The position numbers and the translations under genes are program-made. Positions 41,408 to 49,634 of a stretch of DNA of 51,335 nt are shown piece after piece. This DNA is from RECO01 sp050485385 (lineage in GTDB: Bacteria > Pseudomonadota > Alphaproteobacteria > Geminicoccales > Geminicoccaceae): contig JBJHBG010000017.1 in the NCBI GenBank assembly GCA_050485385.1, forward strand, positions 1-51,335, read 5' to 3'. How positions within the stretch are numbered: position 1 is the first letter of the stretch; each line of letters starts with the position of its first letter. Under the pieces are notes generated by a model. That model saw only the letters and a program-made list of their open reading frames with translations, did no database searches and was not told where the DNA came from.

Positions 41408-42664
41408 TCAGCGCACCTTCAGCCGGTCGAGGCCGATGGTGCCGCCGATGATCGCATAGAGCAGCACGACCACGCCCAACAAGATCGCCGACAGCGAGGC
41501 CCCCATGCCCCAGTTGACCGATTCCGACGTGAAATAGGCGATGAAGTAGGCGATCATCTGATCGCCGGGGCCGCCGACCAGGGCCGGCGTGATGTAGTAG
41601 CCGAGCGCCAGCACGAAGACGAGCGAGGCGCCGGCGACCACCCCCGGCAGCACCTGCGGCAGGTAGATGCGGCGGAAGACGACCAGCGGCGGGGCACCGA
41701 GCCCGGCACCGGCGCGCATGTGGTCGGGATTCACCCCCTTCATCACGCTGTAGAGCGGCAGCACCATGAACGGCAGCAGCACGTGCACCATGGCGACGTA
41801 GACGCCGAGGCGGTTGTAGATCAGGGCCAGCGGCTCGTGGATCAGGCCCACCGACTCCAAGCCCTGATTCACCAGCCCGTTGCGCTGGAGGAGGATGATC
41901 CAGGCCGTGGTGCGCACCAGGAGCGAGGTCCAAAACGGCAGCAGCACCAGCATCAAGAGCCAGTTGGTGAGCTTGGGGCCGGCGCTCGCCATGGCGTAGG
42001 CCACGGGAAAGCCCAACACCACGCACAGGAGCGTCACCACGGCACTGATGGTGAGGGTGCGGGCCAAGAGGTCGACGAACAGGCGGCGGTCGGGCGGAAT
42101 GCTCTCGATGCCGTCGGGGCCGCGCTGGAGGTCGACCGAGGCCAAGAGATAGAGCGGCGTTACCGGATGCCGCTCCTGATGGAGCGCGTGCCAGAAGGTC
42201 GGGTCCGCCCACCGCGCGTCGACCTCGATCAGCGTGGCGCGCCAGCCGTCGGGGTGGGGGACTGCCGGCACGTTGGCGGCCGAGCGCATCGCCAACTGGC
42301 GAAAGCCGGCGACGTTGTGGTTCAGCCGCCGCCCCAGCGCCGCCGCCGCCGGCACGCCGTCGAGGGCCTGGAGGTCGGCGGCGAGGGCCGCGAAGACCGG
42401 CTCGTCCGGCACGTCCTGACGGTCCCAGCCGGCGATTGCCGCCATCGTCCGCGGCAGGGCTTGCGTCAGGTCGGTGTTGTCGACCGCCCGGGTGAGGAAG
42501 GCGACGATGGGCAACGCGAAGAACACCGCCATGAAGGCGATGCTCGGCACGATCAGCGCCCAGGCCGACAGCCGCCGGCCACGTTCGGCCCTCTCGTGGC
42601 GGCGCCGGAGCACGCGGTCGGGCGCGCGTGCCGGCACCGCGCCGGGCAGGACGGCCTGGGCCAC
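41408..42664 (-). CDS. ABC transporter permease (PotB type)
   Basis: A 418-aa permease of the spermidine/putrescine (PotB) group. After the first helix (about residues 33-60) there is a 140-residue periplasmic insert, and the remaining five helices follow from about residue 200. The EAA-like loop is DHMRAGAGLGAPPLVVFRRIYLPQVLPG. The length is well above the usual 280-300 aa because of the insert, as in some opine, betaine or polyamine systems. The start is GTG 42664, 19 bases after the binding-protein stop. Confidence 0.88.
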   Translation of the reverse strand: MAQAVLPGAVPARAPDRVLRRRHERAERGRRLSAWALIVPSIAFMAVFFALPIVAFLTRAVDNTDLTQALPRTMAAIAGWDRQDVPDEPVFAALAADLQALDGVPAAAALGRRLNHNVAGFRQLAMRSAANVPAVPHPDGWRATLIEVDARWADPTFWHALHQERHPVTPLYLLASVDLQRGPDGIESIPPDRRLFVDLLARTLTISAVVTLLCVVLGFPVAYAMASAGPKLTNWLLMLVLLPFWTSLLVRTTAWIILLQRNGLVNQGLESVGLIHEPLALIYNRLGVYVAMVHVLLPFMVLPLYSVMKGVNPDHMRAGAGLGAPPLVVFRRIYLPQVLPGVVAGASLVFVLALGYYITPALVGGPGDQMIAYFIAYFTSESVNWGMGASLSAILLGVVVLLYAIIGGTIGLDRLKVR

Positions 42665-42683
42665 GAGTGCCGGCGCCCGAGCG

Positions 42684-43733
42684 CTACTGCGCCGCCCAGG
42701 TGGCGAGGCGCTGGGTCAGTTCCTCCTGATTGGCGAGCCAGAACTCCTGGTACGGCCCCTCGCCCTGCACGTAGGCCTTGTCCATGTGCTCGCTCGGCAG
42801 CACCGCAAGGAGGCGCTCGTCGACATAGGCGAGCGAGCGCTCGTTCGGCGGGCCATAGTTCATCATCTCGGCGAAGCGTGCCAACGGCTGGGCCGACGAC
42901 GCGTAGACCACGAACTCGATCGCCCGTTCCCGGTGCGGCGTGCCGGCCATCACCGCGATGTACTGGTTGCCGAGCACGAAGCCGCCGTCGAAGCTGTACT
43001 TGAGGTTGGTGCCGTCGCGCTCGTTGGCCACGGCCACCCGGCCGTTCCACGCATAGCCCATCACCACCTCGCCGGTGGCGAGGATCTGGGTCGATTCGGC
43101 ACCGCTCCGCCACCAGTGGATGTGCGGCTTCAACTCGTCGAGCTTGGCGAAGGCGCGGTCGACGCCACCGTCGCTGGAGAGCACGTCGATGATCTCGTCG
43201 AGCGGCACGCCGTCGGCCATCAGCGCCAGTTCGAGCACCGACGGGCGGAAGATCAGGCCGCGCTTGCCCGGCCACGTCTCGACGTCCCAGAAATCGGCCC
43301 AAGTCCGCGGCGGCTCGCCGGTGATCGCGTTGGCGTCGTAGACCAAGCCGCCGACCACGCTCATGATCGGCACCGCGCAGTCGGTGACGCCGCCGGCCGC
43401 GGCGAAATCCGCGGGGTCGAGGTATTGCGACCAGTCCACCCGCTCCAGATAGCCCTCGTCGCAGGCGACGGCCATGTGGTTGAAGGTGATCTCGACCACG
43501 TCCCAGGCGAGGTTGCCGGTCTCGACCTGGGTGCGAAGCCGGGCGTACTCCTGGCTCCAGTTGTCCTCGACGATCTCGACCCCGGTCTCGGCCTGGAACG
43601 GCTCGTACCACGCCGCCCGCGAGGCCTCGGCGACCGCACCGCCGTTGTTCACGACGCGCAACTGCTCCGCCGCCGCCGGCAGGGCGAGCGCGCAACTCGC
43701 TGCCGCAACCGCCGTCCAAGTCCTGATCGCCAT
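42684..43733 (-). CDS. ABC substrate-binding protein (PotD/SBP type 2)
   Basis: A 349-aa periplasmic receptor with a signal peptide ending LPAAAE near residue 23. The mature part begins QLRVVNNGGAVAEASRAAWYEPF, like receptors for polyamines and related cationic compounds, and carries NHMAVACDEGYLERVDWS and FWDVETWPGKRGL. GGAGGGG precedes the ATG. It is the first transport gene of the leftward operon, 103 bases after the tri-RidA gene. The ligand is not readable, but the family favours amines. Confidence 0.88.
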   Translation of the reverse strand: MAIRTWTAVAAASCALALPAAAEQLRVVNNGGAVAEASRAAWYEPFQAETGVEIVEDNWSQEYARLRTQVETGNLAWDVVEITFNHMAVACDEGYLERVDWSQYLDPADFAAAGGVTDCAVPIMSVVGGLVYDANAITGEPPRTWADFWDVETWPGKRGLIFRPSVLELALMADGVPLDEIIDVLSSDGGVDRAFAKLDELKPHIHWWRSGAESTQILATGEVVMGYAWNGRVAVANERDGTNLKYSFDGGFVLGNQYIAVMAGTPHRERAIEFVVYASSAQPLARFAEMMNYGPPNERSLAYVDERLLAVLPSEHMDKAYVQGEGPYQEFWLANQEELTQRLATWAAQ

Positions 43734-43836
43734 GGCATCCCCTCCACCCTCGACGTACGCGTTCCAGCTAGGCGACGGCTGGCGGACGATGCAAGGACGA
43801 TTTTCGATAGACCGTCCAGATTTCGATGATCGTCGA

Positions 43837-45153
43837 TCAGGGCGCGTAGACCCAGAGGTCGATCATGACCCGTGCATCCGGCACCGGCAGCCACGGCACC
43901 TCGATCGCGGAGAGCGGTAGGGGCCGCCCGCCCAGGGCTTCGTCCCACACCTCGAGCGCCGCCGGCAGGTCGGCGAGGTCGGTGTGGAAGGCCTGGATCC
44001 GCGCCGCGTTGGCGAGACTGGTGCCGGCGGCGGCGCAGATCGCCTCGGCCTCGGCGACGATGGCGCGCAACTCCGCCTTGACCGGTGTCGCGTAGAACGG
44101 CTGGCGCGGGTCGGGCCGGGCGGCCGCGATCAGCCCATCCTCGCCGAGCGCCATCAGGCCCGAGAGGAACAGCAGGTCGCCGGCGCGCACGGCGGCAACG
44201 CTTCGCCAAAACGCGGGCGGGCGGGTTCCGTGGATCGTCTGCCGCACTGTCCGCCCATCGGCGGCAAGGGCGATCACGTTGATCTCGATTCGCGAGTCCG
44301 GCATGATGAAGCCAGGTGTCGACGTCGGAACGACGGTCGTTGCCGGCGGGTTCGGGAAATTCTCGTACCAGATTTCGTTGAACGCGGGCACGTCGTTCCG
44401 ATCGCGCAAGTAGACTTGCGCCTTGACGACATGGTCGATGCTGCTGCCGGCGGCGGCGAGCGACGGTTTCATCTTGTGTTCGATGATGAATGCCGTCTCG
44501 AGTTTGATGGGCGTGCCCTTCCAAAGACCGACGGGGCGGCGAGCGAGGGGGTCGAGCGGGCCTTCCTGCTCACGCCGCGCTTCGGCCGTCTGCCCCGGCA
44601 CGAAGCGGAAGTCGCCGGCCCTGAGCGCCGGGCTGTAGCCCGACGTATGGTGGATCTGATAGGCAGGCTGGAAGCGCTCGTGCACCGCCTGCACCTCGCC
44701 GTGCGGTACCACGGCCATGAGTTGGACCTCGAGGGTCTGGCCGGCGCGGGTGAAGCGCTGGTGCAGGTTGGACGTCGAGGGCGGAATCCGGCCCTCGAAC
44801 ACCTCGCGCCGGACCTCGTGATAGGGGTCCACCGCCGTCGCCGTCGTGTAGTACTGGTCGATGCGCACCGCATCGGCGAAGCCGATTCCGGCCTCGGCCA
44901 GCACCTCCCCGGCGTTGCGGAACAGCCGGCGCGCCTCTCGCTTGGCGGGTGGTTCGCCGTCGAGCGGGTGACCGCCGCCAGCGACTTCGGGCGCCAGCCC
45001 GTTGACGTAGTCGGTACCGGCAAGACCGGTCGCGAACACCCAGTTGCCGGCCCGCACCCCGCGCGCGAAGCGGATGCCCGTGCCCGGGATCGACACCGGC
45101 AAAAGTGCCTCGGTCGCCGCCATGGGGTCGCTGCCGAAACGGTCGTCAGCCAT
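43837..45153 (-). CDS. three-domain RidA (YjgF/UK114) protein
   Basis: A 438-aa protein made of three consecutive RidA-type domains (about residues 28-150, 172-298 and 315-438). Each shows the RAG(N/D)W/F..(A/V/S)TG/PG/SG entry, a long helix, and a final (L/I)E(V/I) strand. E. coli RidA is a single 128-aa domain whose Arg105 binds the carboxylate of 2-aminoacrylate. The matching positions here are T127, T272 and L414, so none has the Arg. The chain may form a pseudo-trimer, since RidA works as a trimer with active sites between subunits. No signal peptide. It overlaps the GntR stop by 8 bases, so it is co-translated with the regulator. Confidence 0.78.
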   Translation of the reverse strand: MADDRFGSDPMAATEALLPVSIPGTGIRFARGVRAGNWVFATGLAGTDYVNGLAPEVAGGGHPLDGEPPAKREARRLFRNAGEVLAEAGIGFADAVRIDQYYTTATAVDPYHEVRREVFEGRIPPSTSNLHQRFTRAGQTLEVQLMAVVPHGEVQAVHERFQPAYQIHHTSGYSPALRAGDFRFVPGQTAEARREQEGPLDPLARRPVGLWKGTPIKLETAFIIEHKMKPSLAAAGSSIDHVVKAQVYLRDRNDVPAFNEIWYENFPNPPATTVVPTSTPGFIMPDSRIEINVIALAADGRTVRQTIHGTRPPAFWRSVAAVRAGDLLFLSGLMALGEDGLIAAARPDPRQPFYATPVKAELRAIVAEAEAICAAAGTSLANAARIQAFHTDLADLPAALEVWDEALGGRPLPLSAIEVPWLPVPDARVMIDLWVYAP

Positions 45154-45895
45154 GATCGGGGCCTCCGAAGCGGGCGAGGATGGCCTGGGTCGTCAGGTCG
45201 TAGTGGCGGTCGAGCAGCGCGATCGCCCGATCCGCATCGCGCGCCAGCACGGCCTCCATGATCTCGCGGTGCTCCTCCAGATGCGGGCGTTGCAGAGCCG
45301 TGGCGATGGCGAAGCGACGGTAACGCCGCACCAACACCGTCAGCATGCTGCGCAAGCGCAGCAGCAGTGCCGAGGCGGCGCCGGAGATGAGCGCGCGGTG
45401 GAAGTCCTCGTGCCGCGCCTCCCACTCGCCCAGCGTCTCGGGCGAGAGGTGTGCGCCCCGCTCGGTCACGCGGGCGAGGAAATGGAAGGTGGCAACGATG
45501 CGCGCCTCCCAGTCGTCGCCGCCGTCGCGGATCGAGCAGCGCAACGCCTCCGCTTCCAGGAGCATCCGCACGCGGGTGAGGTCGGTCAACTCGTCGACGG
45601 ATACGGGCGCCACCCAGAAGCCGCGATTGTCCGAGGAATCGACCAGTTGCTCGGCGCGCAGCCGCACCAGGGCCTCGCGCAGGGGCGCCACGCCGATGTC
45701 GTAGCGCTCCTTCAGTTCGTGCATGCGCAGCTTGGCATTGGGCGCAAGCGCCCCGGACAGGATGTCGTCGCGAAGCTGGCGGTAGGCGAGCGTCGCCAGG
45801 GTGACACCCTCGTCGTCGGCCTCGACGATGGCCTTGGGTTGCGAGCGCTCGTGGTGGTCGAGGGGACCGCGGTCGGTGCTAGGTGCCGTTTTCAT
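45146..45895 (-). CDS. GntR-family regulator (FCD subfamily)
   Basis: A 249-aa regulator. The N-terminal winged helix-turn-helix runs over about residues 33-98 (LAYRQLRDDILSGALAPNAKLRMHELKERYDIGVAPLREALVRL). The C-terminal FCD domain has the metal- and effector-binding pattern RVMLLEAEALR-like RVRMLLEAEALRCSI, then WEARHEDFHRALI and HLEEHREIMEAVLARD. FCD regulators respond to carboxylates or amino acid derivatives. It is the first gene of the leftward operon and faces the ABC operon across 138 bases, so it is the obvious controller of both. Confidence 0.9.
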   Translation of the reverse strand: MKTAPSTDRGPLDHHERSQPKAIVEADDEGVTLATLAYRQLRDDILSGALAPNAKLRMHELKERYDIGVAPLREALVRLRAEQLVDSSDNRGFWVAPVSVDELTDLTRVRMLLEAEALRCSIRDGGDDWEARIVATFHFLARVTERGAHLSPETLGEWEARHEDFHRALISGAASALLLRLRSMLTVLVRRYRRFAIATALQRPHLEEHREIMEAVLARDADRAIALLDRHYDLTTQAILARFGGPDHG

Positions 45896-46033
45896 CTCGT
45901 TGTCGACTTCGCTGCGTGGCGGTCCAGCACCGCCATTCCCGCCGACCGAAATGTCGGTTCGGCAAAATGTGGGTTGACATATGATCTACAAATTTTCGAA
46001 ATTCATGCAAGATACAGATCGCCGGAGCGAGCC
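45896..46033. promoter_or_regulatory. divergent control region between GntR and ABC operons
   Basis: The 138-base gap contains the window's most AT-rich stretch (45961-46015). TTGACA is at 45974-45979 overlapping TATGAT at 45980-45985, and the 8-bp palindrome TTTCGAAA is just downstream. These are plausible promoter and GntR-operator elements for both directions; which box is used cannot be decided from sequence. Confidence 0.5.
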
Positions 46034-46885
46034 ATGCGTGCCGACGTGATCGACCCAGCGGCCACAGGGACGGCGGGCGGCGCTACGGCGGCGACCGTGC
46101 TCGAGGTGCGCGGCGTGCGCCATGTCTTCCGCACCAAGGGCCGCCGCGTCGAAGCGCTGACGGCGACCGACCTCGCGGTGTGCGACGGCGAGTTCATGAC
46201 GGTGGTCGGGCCTTCGGGCTGCGGCAAGTCGACCCTGATGAACGTCATCGTCGGCCTCTACCAACCGACCGCGGGCGAGGTCCGGTATCGCGGCGCGCGC
46301 AGCCGCGGCATCAACCGCTCGATCGGCTACGTGACGCAGGCCGACAACCTCTATCCCTGGCGCACGCTGGCGAAGAACGTCGCCTTTCCGTTGGAAGTCC
46401 GGGGCGTGCCCGCCGGCGAGCGCAAGGACCGGGTGGCGCACCTGATCGAGCGAGTCGGTCTCAGGGGCTTCGAGCAGAGCTATCCTCACGAGCTGTCCGG
46501 CGGCATGCGGCAGCGCGCCAACATCATCCGCACGCTGGTCTACGACCCGGACGTGATCTTGATGGACGAACCCTTCGGCCCGCTGGACGCGCAGACCCGC
46601 CTGATCCTCCAGCACCAGCTCCTCGAGCTTTGGCAGGAAGAGAGAAAGACGATCATCTTCATCACCCACGATCTGAGCGAGGCGATCGCCCTGGCCGACC
46701 GGGTGGTGGTGATGTCGGCGCGGCCCGGCCGCATCAAGACGGTGGCCGAGGTGCCGCTGCCGCGCCCCCGCGACCTGTTCGAGATCCACACCCAGCCGGC
46801 CTTTCGCGAGGCCTACCGCATGCTGTGGTCGAGCTTGGAGGACGAAGTGCGCAAAGCCTCCACCTTGGAGATGCCCAGCCGATGA
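46034..46885 (+). CDS. ABC transporter ATPase (NitT/TauT type)
   Basis: A 283-aa nucleotide-binding subunit. Walker A GPSGCGKST is at residues 59-67, the signature LSGGM at 154-158, Walker B VILMDE at 174-179, and the switch His at 212. The sequence belongs to the nitrate/sulfonate/taurine class (SsuB/TauB). GGAGC precedes the ATG 46034. Its stop overlaps the permease ATG (ATGA). First gene of the rightward operon. Class differences make it an unlikely ATPase for the PotBC-type importer on the left. Confidence 0.92.
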   Translation: MRADVIDPAATGTAGGATAATVLEVRGVRHVFRTKGRRVEALTATDLAVCDGEFMTVVGPSGCGKSTLMNVIVGLYQPTAGEVRYRGARSRGINRSIGYVTQADNLYPWRTLAKNVAFPLEVRGVPAGERKDRVAHLIERVGLRGFEQSYPHELSGGMRQRANIIRTLVYDPDVILMDEPFGPLDAQTRLILQHQLLELWQEERKTIIFITHDLSEAIALADRVVVMSARPGRIKTVAEVPLPRPRDLFEIHTQPAFREAYRMLWSSLEDEVRKASTLEMPSR

Positions 46886-47739
46886 GCACGACCGCGGACC
46901 GCGTGCTGCCGCCGGGCGCCGACAACGTCGAGGACGGGATCAAGGAGTGGGAGGCGCAGGAACGACGCGCCGGCCGCCGGCTGCTCGCCACCCGTCTCGG
47001 CCTCGCCGCGGCGCTGCTGGTCTTGTGGGAGTTCGGCACCGACCGCTGGTTCGACGCCTTCTGGTTCTCCAGCCCGTTGCGGATCGCCGCGCACTTCGTC
47101 GAGTGGGTCCAGGGCGACTTGTTGTTCCATCTCTCGGTGACGTTGCGCGAGACCTTCGTCGGCTACACCTGCGGCGTCCTGCTCGGCATCGCCCTCGGCA
47201 CCTTCCTCGCCCGGTTCGAGTTCCTGGGCAAAGTGCTCGACCCGTTCATCCTGGCGCTGAACGGCATCCCGCGCATCGCGCTGGCGCCGTTGTTCATCAT
47301 CTGGTTCGGCATCGGCGAGACCTCGAAGATGGTGCTCGCCGGCATGCTCGCCTTCTTCCTCTGCTTCTACGCCACGCTGTCGGGCCTCCGGAGCGTCGAT
47401 CCGGCCTACCTCGCCATCGCCAAGGTGATGGGCGCCAACGCACGCCAGACCTTCTTCAAGGTGGTGCTGCCGGCGGCGTCGCCATGGATCATCACGGCGA
47501 TGAAGGTCAGTCTGCCGTTCGCCCTGGTCGGCGCCATCGTCGGCGAGTTCATCGCCGCCACCGCCGGCCTCGGCTTCAAGATCCAGCTCTACACCGCGCA
47601 GTTCGACACGACCGGCGCGGTCACCGGCATCTTCGTGCTGATGGTCGTCGTCATCGCGTTCAACACCGTGCTCACCCGGGTCGAGGCCTACGTCCTCAGA
47701 TGGCGCCCGCCGTCGGCCGGGGGCGGCGAGGTGCAATGA
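46882..47739 (+). CDS. ABC transporter permease (NitT/TauT type)
   Basis: A 285-aa permease with about six helices after a soluble N-terminus of 35 residues. The SsuC-like features are SLRETF-type HLSVTLRETFVGYTCGVLLGIALG, the ALAPLFIIWFG segment, and the ATPase-contact loop AKVMGANARQTFFKVVLPAASPWI. Translationally coupled to the ATPase gene. Followed after 40 bases by the binding-protein gene. Confidence 0.92.
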   Translation: MSTTADRVLPPGADNVEDGIKEWEAQERRAGRRLLATRLGLAAALLVLWEFGTDRWFDAFWFSSPLRIAAHFVEWVQGDLLFHLSVTLRETFVGYTCGVLLGIALGTFLARFEFLGKVLDPFILALNGIPRIALAPLFIIWFGIGETSKMVLAGMLAFFLCFYATLSGLRSVDPAYLAIAKVMGANARQTFFKVVLPAASPWIITAMKVSLPFALVGAIVGEFIAATAGLGFKIQLYTAQFDTTGAVTGIFVLMVVVIAFNTVLTRVEAYVLRWRPPSAGGGEVQ

Positions 47740-47779
47740 TCGAGCGCGCCGGCTGCTGCGCTCCAACGGAGGGACCGAA

Positions 47780-48829
47780 ATGAGCCGTTCCACGACTTCG
47801 ACCACGCTCAGCCGCCGCCGCTTCGGGTTCGGCGTCGCCGGTGCGGCGGCCGTCGGCGCGTTCCCGGCACCAGGGCTCTTGCGCGCCCAGGGCCTGACGC
47901 GCATCCGCATCACCCAGCCGGCCGACAGCCTCAGCTACATGGCGATCTACGTTGCCCGGGCGCTCGGCTATTTCGAGGAGAACGGGCTCGACGTCGAGGT
48001 GGTGATCACCCGCGGCGACGGCCCCGACGTGCAGGCGCTGATGGCGCGCGAGGTCGAGTTCGTCGCCACGCCGCCCCACCACCTCTTCACGCTTCATTTG
48101 CAGAATCGGAACTTGTTGGGCATCTGCGGCGTGCTCGGCCGCTGCGGCATCAACCTCGTCATCGCCAAGGCCGCCGCCGAGGAACGCGGCGTCACCGAGG
48201 ACTCGCCCATCGAGGACAAGCTGGCGGCGCTGCGCGGCCTCACCATCGGCGTCTCGGCACCCGGAGCGCTCACCTACAACATCGCCGAATACTACATCCT
48301 GCGCGCCGGCATGACGCCGCAGCAGGATGCCAACGTGGTCGCCTCCGGCACCGGCCCCGCCGCCATCGCGGCGATGCAGAACGACATCGTCAATGCCTAC
48401 GCCTTCTCGTCGCCCCTGACCGACCAGATGGTCAGCATGGGCGTGGCCGACTGGCTGATCAACAACACGCGCGGGCAGGACCCGGTGCTCGACGAGTTCC
48501 TGCACGCGGTCATCTACGCGCGACCGGACTACCTCGAAGCCAACGAGGACATTGCCCGGCGTACCGTGGCGTCGATCGTGCGCGCCTCGGGCTGGATCCG
48601 TGCGCAACCGGTCGACGAGGTGGGCGCTTCGATCCGCTCGTTCTTCGCCGGGCTCGACGAGGACGTCTACTTGAGCGCGGTCGGCAACGTGCGCGAAGCC
48701 ATCATCGCCGACGGCCGGATGACCCCGGCAGGCTCCGACGCCTATCAGGACGTGCTGCTGCGCACCGGGCACCTGCGCGAGGCGGTGCCGTTCGACGCCG
48801 TCTTCACCAACGACTACCTGCCGAGCTGA
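47780..48829 (+). CDS. ABC substrate-binding protein (SsuA/THI5-like)
   Basis: A 349-aa receptor of the SsuA/NMT1-THI5 family. The N-terminus has a Tat-type signal (SRRRFG at residues 11-16, then a hydrophobic stretch to about 36), so it may be exported folded. The mature protein opens RIRITQPADSLSYMAIYVARALGYFEENGLDVEVV, and the VEFVATPPHHLFTL region forms the ligand pocket. Family ligands include sulfonates, nitrate, hydroxymethylpyrimidine precursors and riboflavin; the ligand here is unknown. It is the third gene of the operon, 11 bases before the RidA gene. Confidence 0.9.
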   Translation: MSRSTTSTTLSRRRFGFGVAGAAAVGAFPAPGLLRAQGLTRIRITQPADSLSYMAIYVARALGYFEENGLDVEVVITRGDGPDVQALMAREVEFVATPPHHLFTLHLQNRNLLGICGVLGRCGINLVIAKAAAEERGVTEDSPIEDKLAALRGLTIGVSAPGALTYNIAEYYILRAGMTPQQDANVVASGTGPAAIAAMQNDIVNAYAFSSPLTDQMVSMGVADWLINNTRGQDPVLDEFLHAVIYARPDYLEANEDIARRTVASIVRASGWIRAQPVDEVGASIRSFFAGLDEDVYLSAVGNVREAIIADGRMTPAGSDAYQDVLLRTGHLREAVPFDAVFTNDYLPS

Positions 48830-48840
48830 GGAGCGCCGCC

Positions 48841-49323
48841 ATGGGCCTGGAGACGCGGCTTGCCGAGATGGGCTACGAGTTGCCCGCCCCCTTCCGCTTT
48901 CCCAAGGGCAACCGGACCGGCTGCGTGGTGGTCGACCGGCTGATCCTCGTCTCCGGCCATGGCCGCGACCTGCCGCCCTTGCCGGGCGTCGTGGCCAAGG
49001 GCAAGCTCGGCGGCGACGTCACCGTCGAGCAGGGCTACGCCACCGCCCGCGCGACGGCGCTCTCGATCCTCGCCAGCCTGAAGCAGGAGGTGGGCGATCT
49101 GGATCGCGTCGCCCGCGTCGTCCGGTTGTTCGGCATGGTCAACGTCGCCCCCGGCTTCGACCGCATGCCGGAGGTGATCGACGGCGCCTCGGACTTTCTC
49201 TTCGAGCTGTTCGGCCCGGAGCGCGGCCGGCACGCGCGCAGTGCGGTCGGCCTGGCCGAATTGCCGCACGGCATCGCCGTCGAGATCAACGGTGAGTTCG
49301 AGCTGCTCGACGGAGCCCGCTAG
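48841..49323 (+). CDS. RidA-family protein, single domain
   Basis: A 160-aa RidA/YjgF-type protein, of the subgroup with an N-terminal extension and LSGHG-like VSGHGRDLPPLPGVVAKGKLG. The Arg equivalent to Arg105 of E. coli RidA is retained as R133 in HARSAVG, so enamine/imine hydrolase activity is possible. ATG 48841 is 11 bases after the receptor stop, behind GAGGAGCG. It is the last gene of the rightward operon; the pairing with the three-domain RidA on the other arm suggests reactive imines arise from the imported compound. Confidence 0.85.
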   Translation: MGLETRLAEMGYELPAPFRFPKGNRTGCVVVDRLILVSGHGRDLPPLPGVVAKGKLGGDVTVEQGYATARATALSILASLKQEVGDLDRVARVVRLFGMVNVAPGFDRMPEVIDGASDFLFELFGPERGRHARSAVGLAELPHGIAVEINGEFELLDGAR

Positions 49324-49439
49324 GTCGGCCGTGTCGGAGACTGGGCATGGAGGGGTGCCGACCGCGCGTCACGTCCGTCGGTGGCCCCGGCATGAGAACG
49401 ATGGCAGGGCCGACCGTTTGGAGAACGCGAGGAGGCGGT

Positions 49440-49515
49440 TGGTAGCCCCGACGGGATTCGAACCCGCGACCTCCGGCTTGAAAGGCCGGCGTCCTAACCG
49501 CTAGACGACGGGGCC
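49440..49515 (-). tRNA. tRNA-Glu (anticodon UUC)
   Basis: A 76-nt tRNA gene including an encoded CCA (TGG on the plus strand at 49440-49442). Its 5' end reads GGCCCCGTCGTCTAGCGG. The anticodon loop is CTTTCAA, flanked by a five-pair stem CCGGC/GCCGG, which gives UUC for glutamate. The T-arm GGTTCGAATCC is normal. The acceptor stem pairs with one G-U at position 1. Same strand as recJ, 119 bases downstream of it. Confidence 0.95.
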
Positions 49516-49634
49516 ACACCCTGGCGGGCACGCGGTGTGTAGCCCGAACCGCCTCGGCGGCGCAAGGCCGGCGCCAAACCGATGCGGGTCGCAGGAGCCG
49601 AAAAGCGCCCAGCACGCTGCACCTTCCGACCGGA

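Noticed and set aside
45974..45991. Full GntR operator in TTGACATATGATCTACAA
   Set aside because: Only the outer TTG/CAA pairs match; the inner positions are not symmetric, so I only note the region as regulatory.
49241..49504. Open frame ending GFEPATSGLKGRRPNR
   Set aside because: That ending is the well-known false translation of the antisense of a tRNA gene, here tRNA-Glu.
49324..49634. Attachment site or integrated element beside tRNA-Glu
   Set aside because: No integrase, no repeat of the tRNA 3' end nearby, and housekeeping recJ follows directly.
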